A stretch of DNA of 64,000 nt, taken from contig ONEF01000008.1 in NCBI GenBank assembly GCA_900316795.1, positions 47,853 through 111,852 on the forward strand. Direction: 5' to 3'. How positions within the stretch are numbered: the first letter of the stretch is position 1; each line of letters starts with the position of its first letter. The translations under genes and the position numbers were made by a program. This stretch comes from an uncultured Bacteroidales bacterium. GTDB lineage: Bacteria > Bacteroidota > Bacteroidia > Bacteroidales > UBA932. The notes under the pieces were generated by a model. It had not been told where the DNA came from, searched no databases, and saw only the letters and a program-made list of their open reading frames with translations. This document shows positions 9,785 through 20,300 of the stretch, piece by piece.

Positions 9785-11194
9785 ATGACTGAAAAAGAAT
9801 ACAATCAGATGCTGGAGGAAATCTACCAGAGGTTTCCGTCTTTCCAGGTGGTAGGTGACAGGGCTTTCAAGCCTGGCCTTGGCAATATGATGGCTCTGGA
9901 AGAGGCTCTTGGCCATCCGTCCAGGGACTTCCGGGCTGTACACATAGCCGGAACCAACGGCAAAGGCTCTGTCAGCCATATGATTGCCTCGGCACTGATG
10001 TCTTTTCCAGGCCAGTCAGGAAATCTGCGGGTAGGGCTTTACACTTCGCCTCATCTGGTGGATTTCAGGGAGAGGATCAAGGTGGACGGCCAGATGGTGG
10101 AAAAGGAATGGGTGTTCAACTTCCTCAAAGACCACAAGGACCTGTTCGAGAAGACCGACGCTTCTTTCTTCGAGATTACCACCGCAATGGCTTTCAGCTA
10201 CTTCTCATACCGTAAAGTTGATGTGGCAGTTATAGAGTGCGGACTCGGCGGAAGGCTGGATTCCACCAACATCATCAGTCCTTTGGCCAGCGTCATAACC
10301 AACATCGGCTTCGACCACATGCAGTATCTGGGCAACAGCCTGGAGGAAATCGCAGCGGAAAAGGCCGGCATCATCAAGCCTGGCATCCCGGCCATCATCG
10401 GGGAAACTTCCGGTGTGGAGAGAGTCTTCATAGACAAGGCATCTAACTGCTGTACAGATATATACTTCGCAGAGAAACTTAATCCTTACAACCTCTCTCC
10501 GGACGGAGCCTTCCGCAGTTTTTCCCATCGGGAGATAGATGTGAGGGAGGAGGCTCTGAAATCCACCATAAGCCTTGCAACCTGCCTTCTGGCAAGCGTG
10601 GACCCAGGCCGGATGGACCTCAAGGGAGACTGCCAGAAAAAGAACATCAAGACTGTATGCACTGCCCTGTCTGTCATCCTTCGCAAGATGCTGGACGAAA
10701 GCCAGAAAGACCTCTCTGAAAGCACCCTCGCCGATATGGTGGAGGCCATAGAGAACGCCGCTCATATAACCGGTCTGAGGGGCAGATGGGAGAAACTCGG
10801 TGACGCTCCTCTTGTCATCTGCGATATCGGTCACAATTCCCACGGTATGAAGGTTCTGATGCCTCAGGTGGAGCGAACCTATAAAGAGCATAATAACGGC
10901 AGGCTGATTATGTTTTTCGGAGTAATGAAAGACAAGGATCTTGCCGCAGAAGTTGGATTTCTGCCGAAAGACGCCCACTACCTGTATGTAAACGCATCCA
11001 CTCCACGAGCTCTTCCAGCCTCTGATCTCAAGGTCAAAATGGATGAATTCGGTTTCACGGGAGAAATCCCCGTAGACGGCAGTATCTCTTCTGGCTTGCA
11101 GTGGATTAAGGAAAACACCAAGCCGGAAGACTTTGTTTTCATAGGCGGCAGTTCATACGTGGTGGCTGAGGTTTTGGCTAAAATCGACGAATAG
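9785..11194 (+). CDS. folC: Bifunctional folylpolyglutamate / dihydrofolate synthase
   Basis: 469 residues from the ATG at 9785; an upstream ATG at 9761 would add 8 residues but coincides with the predicted transcription start. The enzyme adds glutamate to folates and/or dihydropteroate using ATP. Family marks in order: the P-loop HIAGTNGKGSVSHM, YTSPHLVDFRERIKV, a metal-binding FFEITTAMAF segment, ECGLGGRLDSTN and TNIGFDHMQYLG. The C-terminal Mur-ligase domain has ICDIGHNSHGM and MFFGVMKDKD. The A2M-like gene begins 2 bases after the stop, so the two are probably one transcript even though their functions look unrelated. Confidence 0.95.
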   Translation: MTEKEYNQMLEEIYQRFPSFQVVGDRAFKPGLGNMMALEEALGHPSRDFRAVHIAGTNGKGSVSHMIASALMSFPGQSGNLRVGLYTSPHLVDFRERIKVDGQMVEKEWVFNFLKDHKDLFEKTDASFFEITTAMAFSYFSYRKVDVAVIECGLGGRLDSTNIISPLASVITNIGFDHMQYLGNSLEEIAAEKAGIIKPGIPAIIGETSGVERVFIDKASNCCTDIYFAEKLNPYNLSPDGAFRSFSHREIDVREEALKSTISLATCLLASVDPGRMDLKGDCQKKNIKTVCTALSVILRKMLDESQKDLSESTLADMVEAIENAAHITGLRGRWEKLGDAPLVICDIGHNSHGMKVLMPQVERTYKEHNNGRLIMFFGVMKDKDLAAEVGFLPKDAHYLYVNASTPRALPASDLKVKMDEFGFTGEIPVDGSISSGLQWIKENTKPEDFVFIGGSSYVVAEVLAKIDE

Positions 11195-11196
11195 CA

Positions 11197-14100
11197 ATGA
11201 AACGGTTCCTTTCCATATTGATCTTGCTCTTGTTTCCGGTATTGTCAGACGCGGGTTCATTTGACTTGCCAACCGGAACTTCCGCCAGCGACACTTTGAA
11301 GAGTCGTTTGGAGGAGATTTTCCTGAATCCGCCTGTTTACGGGAACTCAAAGGGCAGAAGTGAAAAGGAAAGGCGAAAGATCAACAGCCGTCTGGAAGAG
11401 CTTTGGGACAAATATAAAGATGCGGAAACCCTGGTTCAAGAGAGAGCTGCCTTGAATGACATATTAGACTTTAGTTCCAAGAACCGTCTGGACAGTTCCC
11501 TCCTTGAGGCTTACAAGGAATTGTATGACAGTTATGTTGACCAGAATTACAAGTGGGAAGATTCTATCAGAAACGTTGTTGCCGGCAAAATTGAGGATTA
11601 CGGCAACAATCTGATTACCTGCCTTTTCTACTTGTATGATAATTTTCCGTCAGCGCTGTTGGATAAGAAAAAATATATCAGGACCCATAAGGAAGAACTG
11701 ATGAAAACCAGGACAGCTTCCCTGTATGACAAGTCGTCTGTAGGACGTTGCCTAGGCGGCTTGGATTTGCCCGTAATCCCTTATATACAGAATGATTACG
11801 AATATCTGCTGTGGTTTGATTTCTTTGAAAACGACATAGATAATCGTCTTCGTGAATATATCTCTGGCATGCATCCCCAGACTGAGTTGTATGAAGTGGC
11901 AAAGTTTCTTAACAGCGATATGCTGGAATCTATAGACTGCACCAGTATTCTTGAGAAATATAGAGGCACACTTCTGGAGTTTTATATACGCTCTATTCCT
12001 TTCATTTCCTCACGTTATGACAGATATTTTCTGGATCCATCCCTGAATCTGAGCAAGTTGTATCCAGATTGCTGCACTCTTATTGAAGATGTGGAAACTG
12101 CTGAAAACAAATACACTGCCCACAAAGATTGTCTGAGAGACTTGAGATTGAAGCTCCAGCTTGAGAAGTCTAAAATGGAGGCCAAGAGGGCAAGTTGCTA
12201 CATAGAAAACGGAAAGGTATATGTGGTGATGTTAAATACAGACAAAGCCGTTTTTTCTATTAGCCGGCCAGCCAAAAGAAACAAAGAGCCCGAGGTAATC
12301 TTCAAAAAGGAGGTAAGGGGCAATAAAAGGGGTGTAGGCATCAAGGATACTGTTAGTTTTGACTGCCCTTCCTTCGCCGATGGACGGTATGAACTGAATT
12401 TGGACTACGAGGGGAAAAGGCTTTCTGAAACAAGTAGGGGATACAGTCAGAAAACTATCTCGGCGATGATTGTAAGAGCTCCGGAGGGTTACTGGTTCCT
12501 GGCATCTGACTATAAGACAGGAAAACCTTTGCAGAACTATTATCTGACTCTATATCAGGCAGACGAGACTATACTGGAGGGGGCAAAAAATTCTTTCGTT
12601 ACTAGATTATGTTCTTCTGAAATCAAAGCTGATACTTCCGGTTTTATTCTTCTGGATGGTGAGATCGGGGAAAGGATTGCAGAGTTTGAAAAGTCAGTGG
12701 AATCTATGTACAATAAAGCCAGGGGGCAGATTCTTGCTCTGGAGGCTTCATATACAGATGAGAATGGAATCCTTCGCAGAAGCCAGTATGTAGGTGTTGA
12801 CAGGCCGTATGGCGAGCGGTATGTGAATAAGCCTCAAGCTCTTGTGATGACGGACAATGTTATTTACCACCCTAAGGATTCCCTAAAGTTTAAAGTAGTA
12901 GTGTATGAAGGCAGCCAGTACACTTCTTTCAAAACATCTGATTCTGGCGATACCATCAAAGTGAGACTGCTGGATCAGGAAGAAACTGTTGTTGACAGTA
13001 CATTTCTGACCCTTAACTCTTTTGGCTCCGCCTCAGCTGCTTTCCTGATTCCGGAAGGCAAGAAGAACGGACGCTGGTCTTTAATTGTTGGCAAAGGTCA
13101 ATCATTCTATATTGGCGGTATAGTGGTTCGCGTGGATGACTACGCGCTTCCTACATATTCAGTAGAATTAGACCGGTGCTATACTATGCTGAATGTGGGT
13201 GACACAATAAGGGTTACAGGCCGGATTACAGGTTACTCAGGTCATCCTGTTACGGATGCCAAGGTCAAGATGGCTGTGGAACTGTATGATCCAGAAGAGG
13301 GCTATACGGTGCTGTCAGAGAGAGCAATCCATCCGCTTGAAGGAGGAAGGATAGAAGAAAAGTTTGTGGCTGATGCCTCCGGAAAGTATTTCATTGCTAT
13401 TCTTGTAACGGACAAAAGCGGGGAGACTGTAGGATCATCTACGAACTGTTTTGTCAACACAAAAGATGTCCGTTGCAGTTTACATCTTGTCAACAATACG
13501 GCCGGGGCCAGTTATCCTACCCTGGCAAAAATCCTATGTTCTGATACCGCCATATTCGAAGTTCATACGTGTCCGAATGAAACCAGATGGAACGAATCCT
13601 GGGACATCCCTTACAAGTTCAGAATCTGGGATATGGAAGGGAATGTGGTTTTCAGCCGCGACAATATACATGAACACAGACTCAAACTGGACCTCTCTGC
13701 TTTTGAAGACGGATACTATAGGGCTGAAGCCTTTTATGATAAACCGAAATATTATAAAACTGATTATTTCCTGCTGATCAGAGATACTCTTCCGAAAGGC
13801 GTTGATGCCGTTTTCATTTATCCGGACTCCCGGGTTTCTGAAAATGACAGCATCAGGATATTGATAGGCATCAGGGAAGAGGTCTATCTCACGGCCGCCG
13901 TAACTGCAGGACCGGCTGTTACTGACTGGCGTTTCATTCATTTCAAGCCAAATGCCGGGAACAGGCTTCAGAAGATTTCATTTGCATATAAGGACAGTTA
14001 TCCCGATGCCGTTACCGCAAGCATTCATTATTCCAGGAACGGGCATTTGCAGTCTTGGGAGAGGGTATTTACAAAATCTTCAAGGACACTTGACATGAAA

Positions 14101-16533
14101 GTGCAGTCGGTTGAGTTCAAGGATGAACTCTCCCCGTCTGAAGAGTACCGGTTCTCTTTCAAATTATCGTCATCTGAGGATGCAGAGGCAGTTGCGTCTG
14201 CGTACGACATTGCGGCGGATGCTTTGCTTGGCTATGATTCAAAATGGGAGACGGTTTCTCTGTCAGTGCCGTCTGCCCGCAGTTTTGTTTCTGCCTATTC
14301 GGGGGCAGGCGATTTAAACCGCGGATTCGAGGCTTACCGCACGGGAATCCTGAGAAGTGTCCAATCTGCTGTTGGATCTGCGGTAAAATATGTAGGAGGT
14401 GCCCTAAGAAGCGACTTCAAGGATGCGCTGTTCTTCATTCCTCACATCGTGAGCAAAGACAGTACTATTTCCTTCACATTCAAGACATCAGACAAGCTGT
14501 CAACTTACCATCTGAACCTGTTTGCACATACCAGGGATATGCATAACGCATTCTTCCGGAGAGACTTTACAGTTACGTTGCCGTTGAAGGTTTCCATTTC
14601 TCAGCCGAGGTATCTGTATCGCGGAGACAAATACGAGATTTCAGCCACCGTGAGTGCAAAAGAGGAGAATGCGGAAGGTGCTAAGGACGGCAAGGTAGTT
14701 GAGGTTTATGACGGGCAGGCGGCTATTCAGGCTTATTGCAGAGACAGTCTGCTGCTTTCATATACGGATAATTTGAAGTTGAGTTCTGGAACTTCATCTT
14801 CTTTCAACGATGTTGTGGCAGTTGGGAACGGGGTTGACACAATAGGACTGAAAGTTTCGTATCTGTCTGACAAACACTCAGATGTGGTGTTAGTGAAGAT
14901 ACCGGTATTTGACAATACTCAGAAGATAACAGAGGCCCATTCTGCGGTTTTGCTGCACAATTCAGACAGGACTGCTTCGGTTGCCCATCTGAAAGACCGT
15001 TTTACTGCGATGAATCCGGATGGGGCATCGGAAAAGGAAGAGACATATTCGGATATTCTTGCTGGATTATTGGACAAGCATTCCACGGCAAAAGACCTTG
15101 ATGTCATTTCCGTTATGGATGCCTTCTGCTTCAGCAAGATGGCTTCTTCAGACCTTAAGGGAATGGATCTTCCGGATACTCTCTGGAACAATTTGCTGTC
15201 ATTCCGGAATTTGGATGGAGGATTTGGGTGGTTCAAGCAGATGCGCTCCAGCCAGGCCATTACCGCTGCCGTGCTTGAGAGATTTGCTCTTCTCCGCGAC
15301 TCTGGATACGAGATTCCGGATCTGACTCAAACATTGAAGTATTTGGATTCCACTCAGTTTGAAATAGAATGGCCTTGGTGGTTTGGATTGGTAAACAGCC
15401 AGTATGTTTATGTGAGGTCGCTTTATCCGGAAGTTCCGTTTAAAGCCGGCAGAACAGCGTCATCTGTCAACAATTACGGCCGATTCAGGACGTGGATCCG
15501 CAACTACCTCAATCCGCCAAAAGATAACGGCAAGCGAGCAGTATCTCGTAAAGCAGGAAAGCAAGCCGGATTTATAGACTTTGACAAGTCAAATGTCTTA
15601 GAAAAAGCTAGCCGAACCGTTGTTTTGAGAAATCTGATGAGTTCAGAAGCAGGCAGGTCGCTGATAAAATCCTGGGCCGGAAAGAGTTACTCTCAGAAGG
15701 CTTTGCAGAATACCATAGACAAGGATGTTTTCCAGATAACGGATTATGCGGTCCATCATCCAGACGGAGGAACATATTATCCTAATGCTGCAATGCCTTT
15801 CAAGGGCCAGATTGAGAACGAAGCGTATACCCATTCCATGATCTCGGATGCCCTTTCTGGCTATGCCGGCGCTAATAATTCAGACCTTGGCCAAACGGCT
15901 TCACGGATAGCGGACCAAGTTCGTCTATGGCTTATGCTTCAAGCCCAGACTCAGGACTGGGACAAGAATTTCTATTTCATAAATGCCGTAAGGAGTATGT
16001 CGATGGCCTCTGACAGCATAAGGAAAACGTCAGTGCTAACCCTTTCCAAGACAGAGGAGATGCCTTTCAGCCAGATTAAGGCCAGCCAGAACGGTATGAC
16101 AGTCGAGAGAGTCTTTTATCGTGACAATGAAATCCTCAAGCCTGGAGATACCCTTCGCCGAGGAGACAGAATCAGGGCTGAATACAGAATCTGGAACAAG
16201 GAAAACCGGAGCTTCGTGAAACTGACTGCTGCCCCACGGGAAGCCTGCCTGATGCCGGTAAATCAGCTTTCCGGGCAGTCTTACGGCCTGAAGAGCCTTA
16301 TGGTAAACAACTGGTTCGAGTTTGCCCCGAGCCTCTACCGCAATGTCAAAAAAGACCGCACCGAGTATTTCTTTGACGTGCTCAGCGAAGAGAAAACGGT
16401 CATCAAAGAGGACTTCTATGTAGTCCAGGACGGGGTCTTTTCCGCCCCTGTTGTTGAGATAGAGAGCCTGTACGCTCCTGCATACAGGGCCAATGACTCT
16501 TTCAAGGGTTCTTTGCCAGTAGAAAGGGAATAG
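11197..16533 (+). CDS. Alpha-2-macroglobulin-family exported protein (paralogue 1)
   Basis: 1778 residues. A short signal peptide (MKRFLSILILLLFPVLSDAG) is followed by ~500 residues of helical, poorly conserved sequence. Macroglobulin-type beta domains come next, including TDNVIYHPKDSLKFK near residue 550, the usual MG2/MG3 segment. The helical TED-like region holds GGFGWFKQM near residue 1340, and a C-terminal region follows with YYPNAAMPFKG and DRTEYFFDV. No CxEQ thioester is visible, so covalent trapping of proteases as in classical A2M is unlikely. Bacterial A2M proteins are thought to protect the envelope from foreign proteases; the exact role of the large Bacteroidota versions is unknown. 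A close paralogue lies at 17.4-22.9 kb. It follows folC by 2 bases. Confidence 0.85.
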   Translation: MKRFLSILILLLFPVLSDAGSFDLPTGTSASDTLKSRLEEIFLNPPVYGNSKGRSEKERRKINSRLEELWDKYKDAETLVQERAALNDILDFSSKNRLDSSLLEAYKELYDSYVDQNYKWEDSIRNVVAGKIEDYGNNLITCLFYLYDNFPSALLDKKKYIRTHKEELMKTRTASLYDKSSVGRCLGGLDLPVIPYIQNDYEYLLWFDFFENDIDNRLREYISGMHPQTELYEVAKFLNSDMLESIDCTSILEKYRGTLLEFYIRSIPFISSRYDRYFLDPSLNLSKLYPDCCTLIEDVETAENKYTAHKDCLRDLRLKLQLEKSKMEAKRASCYIENGKVYVVMLNTDKAVFSISRPAKRNKEPEVIFKKEVRGNKRGVGIKDTVSFDCPSFADGRYELNLDYEGKRLSETSRGYSQKTISAMIVRAPEGYWFLASDYKTGKPLQNYYLTLYQADETILEGAKNSFVTRLCSSEIKADTSGFILLDGEIGERIAEFEKSVESMYNKARGQILALEASYTDENGILRRSQYVGVDRPYGERYVNKPQALVMTDNVIYHPKDSLKFKVVVYEGSQYTSFKTSDSGDTIKVRLLDQEETVVDSTFLTLNSFGSASAAFLIPEGKKNGRWSLIVGKGQSFYIGGIVVRVDDYALPTYSVELDRCYTMLNVGDTIRVTGRITGYSGHPVTDAKVKMAVELYDPEEGYTVLSERAIHPLEGGRIEEKFVADASGKYFIAILVTDKSGETVGSSTNCFVNTKDVRCSLHLVNNTAGASYPTLAKILCSDTAIFEVHTCPNETRWNESWDIPYKFRIWDMEGNVVFSRDNIHEHRLKLDLSAFEDGYYRAEAFYDKPKYYKTDYFLLIRDTLPKGVDAVFIYPDSRVSENDSIRILIGIREEVYLTAAVTAGPAVTDWRFIHFKPNAGNRLQKISFAYKDSYPDAVTASIHYSRNGHLQSWERVFTKSSRTLDMKVQSVEFKDELSPSEEYRFSFKLSSSEDAEAVASAYDIAADALLGYDSKWETVSLSVPSARSFVSAYSGAGDLNRGFEAYRTGILRSVQSAVGSAVKYVGGALRSDFKDALFFIPHIVSKDSTISFTFKTSDKLSTYHLNLFAHTRDMHNAFFRRDFTVTLPLKVSISQPRYLYRGDKYEISATVSAKEENAEGAKDGKVVEVYDGQAAIQAYCRDSLLLSYTDNLKLSSGTSSSFNDVVAVGNGVDTIGLKVSYLSDKHSDVVLVKIPVFDNTQKITEAHSAVLLHNSDRTASVAHLKDRFTAMNPDGASEKEETYSDILAGLLDKHSTAKDLDVISVMDAFCFSKMASSDLKGMDLPDTLWNNLLSFRNLDGGFGWFKQMRSSQAITAAVLERFALLRDSGYEIPDLTQTLKYLDSTQFEIEWPWWFGLVNSQYVYVRSLYPEVPFKAGRTASSVNNYGRFRTWIRNYLNPPKDNGKRAVSRKAGKQAGFIDFDKSNVLEKASRTVVLRNLMSSEAGRSLIKSWAGKSYSQKALQNTIDKDVFQITDYAVHHPDGGTYYPNAAMPFKGQIENEAYTHSMISDALSGYAGANNSDLGQTASRIADQVRLWLMLQAQTQDWDKNFYFINAVRSMSMASDSIRKTSVLTLSKTEEMPFSQIKASQNGMTVERVFYRDNEILKPGDTLRRGDRIRAEYRIWNKENRSFVKLTAAPREACLMPVNQLSGQSYGLKSLMVNNWFEFAPSLYRNVKKDRTEYFFDVLSEEKTVIKEDFYVVQDGVFSAPVVEIESLYAPAYRANDSFKGSLPVERE

Positions 16534-16552
16534 AAAATTTTTTTCAAAAAGA

Positions 16553-16583
16553 TTTGCATTTTTGGAATAAAGCACTACCTTTG
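16553..16583 (+). promoter_or_regulatory. Promoter of tRNA-Val
   Basis: TTTG (16553-16556), 19 bases, TACCTTTG (16576-16583): an exact match to the Bacteroidota housekeeping promoter TTTG-N19-TAnnTTTG. Predicted start near 16590, about 30 bases before the mature tRNA. Confidence 0.85.
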
Positions 16584-16620
16584 CAGTCCCAAAACAATTC
16601 GGCCGTAGTGGCCACGATTC

Positions 16621-16695
16621 GGGAGCATAGCTCAGTTGGTTTAGAGCATCTGCCTTACAAGCAGAGGGTCATAGGTTCGACTCCTATTGCTCCCA
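16621..16695 (+). tRNA. tRNA-Val (anticodon TAC)
   Basis: The acceptor arms gggagca (16621-16627) and tgctccc (16688-16694) pair perfectly. The anticodon stem tctgc/gcaga encloses the loop cttacaa, which gives anticodon TAC and so valine. The T arm has ggttcgactcc. CCA is not encoded. Confidence 0.96.
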
Positions 16696-16699
16696 CTAA

Positions 16700-16736
16700 A
16701 AAAGCCTTTCAGATACTTCTGAGAGGCTTTTTCTTT
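16700..16736. terminator. Bidirectional terminator between tRNA-Val and the YbaK-type gene
   Basis: A 14-bp stem (16700-16713 with 16718-16731, one G-U pair) has a 4-base loop. It carries T-runs in both directions and serves the convergent transcripts. Confidence 0.85.
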
Positions 16737-17275
16737 TATACTTCGATTACCGTAGGGGTGTGGCCGGAAAGCTGGGGAATCTTCAGCAGAATATCCTTTG
16801 GAACCTTCATATAGCAGGTCAAGGTGCCGTCCGGGCAGCCGATGCTGTCCAGGTTGTCCAGCACATCTTTGTCTATGATGTATCTGACCTTGTGCTCCGT
16901 ATCCATCAGAAGGCAGAAAACTGTGGCGGCTCCGTGTTCTGCCCCGAGCATCTCCATAAGCTTCTCCGCAGGGGCAAATGACACTCTCGATATCTCGAGT
17001 GCCTTTCCGAAGTCCTTTGTACTGAAAGGTTTGTCGCTTCTTGTGATGAACAGGTAAAAGACCGTCTGCTGGCGGTTACACAGGAAGATGTTCTTTACAA
17101 CCTCACAGCCCAGCTTTTCTCCGATGGCGATGCAGTCTTCCATGCTGGCGGCAGGGGAGTTGTCCACTCTCTCGAACCCGATACCAAGTTTGTCCAGGGC
17201 TTCGTACGCCTTTTCCTGAAGCGGATTTTGCATTTCTGCGGGCTTTGTCTTGATTATATCGCTGACCTGAATCAT
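16736..17275 (-). CDS. YbaK/ProX-type aminoacyl-tRNA deacylase
   Basis: 179 residues from the ATG at 17275. A longer frame reaches 17434, but its first 53 codons run over both divergent promoters and look unlike a protein. The YbaK/ProXp fold removes wrongly attached amino acids from tRNA (often Ala or Cys from tRNA-Pro). Visible marks: PAASMEDC, GCEVVKNIFLCNRQ with the conserved Lys, then FYLFITRSDKPF and the late GCPDGTL segment. Length and motifs fit the stand-alone ProX/PrdX group rather than a ProRS insertion. The exact substrate cannot be told. Confidence 0.85.
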   Translation of the reverse strand: MIQVSDIIKTKPAEMQNPLQEKAYEALDKLGIGFERVDNSPAASMEDCIAIGEKLGCEVVKNIFLCNRQQTVFYLFITRSDKPFSTKDFGKALEISRVSFAPAEKLMEMLGAEHGAATVFCLLMDTEHKVRYIIDKDVLDNLDSIGCPDGTLTCYMKVPKDILLKIPQLSGHTPTVIEV

Positions 17276-17302
17276 TATAATGCGCCTATGAATTGTTCTA
17301 GG

Positions 17303-17334
17303 TTTCAAAAATAGCAACATTTTCAGTACATTTG
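17303..17334 (+). promoter_or_regulatory. Promoter of A2M paralogue 2
   Basis: TTTC (17303-17306), 20 bases, TACATTTG (17327-17334); one mismatch to the consensus. Predicted start near 17341, just after the first base of the ATG at 17340, which favours the ATG at 17358. Confidence 0.6.
17306..17313 (-). promoter_or_regulatory. -7 element of the YbaK-type gene
   Basis: On the minus strand this reads TATTTTTG, matching TAnnTTTG. It places the start near 17299 and leaves a 5' leader of ~24 bases. A good -33 box is not seen. It overlaps the divergent promoter of the second A2M gene. Confidence 0.5.
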
Positions 17335-17357
17335 TTAAAATGAACAAATCTTGGGTT

Positions 17358-20300
17358 ATGAGAATTAGATGTTTCTTGTTACTGGTAATGTGTTTATGCG
17401 GGCTGTCATTGGAGGCTGCGCCGTTGAAAGACACTTTGCGCCGGGAAGTTGTTGCTATTCCTTACAAAAAGGGTTGGGATCCGTTGCTGAACGATTTGTG
17501 GCGCTCATACAGAAGGACAAAGAGAGATTCGAAGAAGGAAGCCATTTTAAAGCAGATAAGGCTATTTGCCATTTCCAAAGGCTTGCCGGACCAGGTGTTT
17601 AGAGCAGACTTTGACCTTTACAAGCTGACCAGGAATAAAAACTATAAGCTGAGGTCAACTGAATTTGTAGAGACTCTGATGGATTTGGAGGAGAATGCAG
17701 ACCGTTTTTATTCAGTTCTGTTTGTTGAGTATTTCAATTATGATAATGAGAGCGTAAGCCTTAAATCATATTTGCTTGACAATCGCGATGAATTGTCAAG
17801 GACAAGCCATAAGAGTTATCTGGAGGCTGTACGACCGAGTGACTGGTTGTATCTGTCCTATCCTCGCGAGTTGATATCAAACGATTATGAGTATTTTTTG
17901 TGGCGTTATACAAGGGGAAACACTGGGTTTGGCGAGCTGCTGGAGGATTATGTCAAGGGCAAATATCCGCAGGAAGATTATATAAGATGCCGAATGGCAG
18001 ACAAGGATCAGCTTTTGGATTTGGTGAAAGAACTGAAAGGCTCTCCGCTGGAATTCTTCCCCAAAGGTCGTCTGATGGCAATGAGAATTGACAGCCTGAA
18101 AAAAGCCAAGGCCTCATCCGGCGAATATCGGAAACTGTATGAAGAGCTGGGGACGTTTATAACCGATGTTGAAAAGCAATGTGAAAGTGATGATGTACTC
18201 AAGTATTTGAGAGCCAGTGCTACCAGCGATGCTAAGCGTGCGTATGAAAGTCTTGAGGCAAGAAACATTTATTCTTTTCTGGGTGAAGACCATTTCTATG
18301 TTGTTTGCAGAAACATATCTTCCGATATTGATGTGGAAGTTACTGGTTTAAATTCCAAGGTTGTACATAGAGACCGTATAAAAAAGGGGCCGGGAAAGTT
18401 CTACGTTCCAGATACTTTAAGGTGGAAGGTGCCAGAACTTGATGACGGTTCTTATTTTGTGAAATTCTCAAATGGAAAGAATAAAACGGAGGTTTCCTAT
18501 GACCAGTATTGTTTGTCTTCTGCCATAGTCAAGACCCTGGACGGCAACGAGATTTTTGCCACTGATTACGTTACCGGCCGCCCTGTGGACAATCTTGGTC
18601 TTCAGACTGTAAGATATAAGAGGCACATAGACGTTAAGGACAAAGATCTGGTGCCCGCCCAGAGGCAATCTGACGGCTTTTTCAAGATTCCGGAAAATTT
18701 CAAGGAACCGCGCAAAGGCTATGTCTATGCTGTATCCAAGTGCAGTGACGGCAAATCCAGAAGAACCTCTGAACTCAGATTGTATGGAGAGAGCAAGAAA
18801 AAGCAGGAGAGGCTTGGCACTCAGGTAATGTTTTTCGCCGACAAGGGGGCGTACCGCCCGAAAGACTCCCTGAAGTTCAAGATAATTGCTTTGGACGGCA
18901 ACCCTTACGAGTATTACAGAGTCTGTCCTTCAGGCAAGAAGATAGTTGCGGTACTGCTCGATGCAGACAATGAAGAGGTTGAGCGGATAGCGCTGGTAAC
19001 CAACGATTTTGGTTCGGCTTCGGGGGCGTTTCTTCTGCCGGAAGACCGCAAGACGGGCTCTTGGATTGTTGAGTTTAGGGAAGACGGAAAAAAGATATCC
19101 TCAAGCCGTGTCCGCGTGGATGAATTCAGTCTTCCGTCGTTTGAAATGACATTTGACACAGACCGGAAACTGTATTTTCCGGGTGATACTTTAATTGTCC
19201 GCGGAAAGCTTTTGACTTATTCAGGCCTTCCTGTTACTGATGCTGACATATCTGCAACAATTATAGTGTCAGATTGGGGTAACGATACTCTTGGAGTTAG
19301 GAATGTCACCCTTATGGACGGAGGCGCTTTCTGCATCCAGTATCCGACGGATGATGATGATAAAGGTCGTTTCGATTTCTGCTTCAAAGTGACTGCGGGA
19401 AATGGTGAAACCAGGGAATTCAGGACAACGGTTCCTGTGTTCGCCCGGTTCAGGCTCAATGTGGCTTTGGAAGATAAGGGCCAGGCAGATTTTCGTCTGT
19501 ATAATTCATTTGACGGCCAGAGTTTTGACAGCAATACAGTTCCCCGTGGAGTTATCTCATCTGATACCGCATCGTTTCTTGTGGAAGCCGTAGGCGCGGA
19601 TGGCAAGAAGGTTGATATGCCTTACACCTATTCTCTGCTGACCATCTCCGGAGACACATTGGTTTCAGGGAAGGACAGTTGCGGGCTGAGGAAGGTTCTG
19701 GACTTGTCTCCTTATCCCGATGGCCTGTATGTCTTTTCTGTAACGGCTATGAGACTGTCTGAGATATGGGAGGGAGAAGAGGTATTCATTTCAGACCACA
19801 TAGAGTATCATATCCTCAAGATGAAGGATAGTTCAACTCTTGCTTCGGGAGTGGAATCTTTCTTCGATCCGGGGCAAAATGAAATCGCTGAGGGACATGA
19901 CATAAAGATTCGTTTGGGAGCTACTGGCGGGCCGATTTGGATAGCCGCAATGCTTTTTGACGACCAGTCTTCTCTCAGCCGCCAGATTATCAGCCTGGAA
20001 GGGCTGGGAACTTCTTCCGTGAAGGAAATTACGATTCCTTATCCTGCTGATTATCCCGATGTGGTGAAGCTGCACCTTCTTTATTTCAGGGGAGGGAAAA
20101 GTATGGAGTATGTCCAGAACTACAGAAGGCCCAAAAACACATTGGCCCTGAAAATAGAGTCGTTTGAGTTCAATGAATCTCTTTCTCCGTCAAAGAAATA
20201 CACATACAAGTTTACCTTGCAGTCAAAGCAGGCGGCCGAGGCTCTCGTTTCAGTGTTTGACCGTTCTGTTGATGTGTTCGGAATGAACTCCTGGAGCACG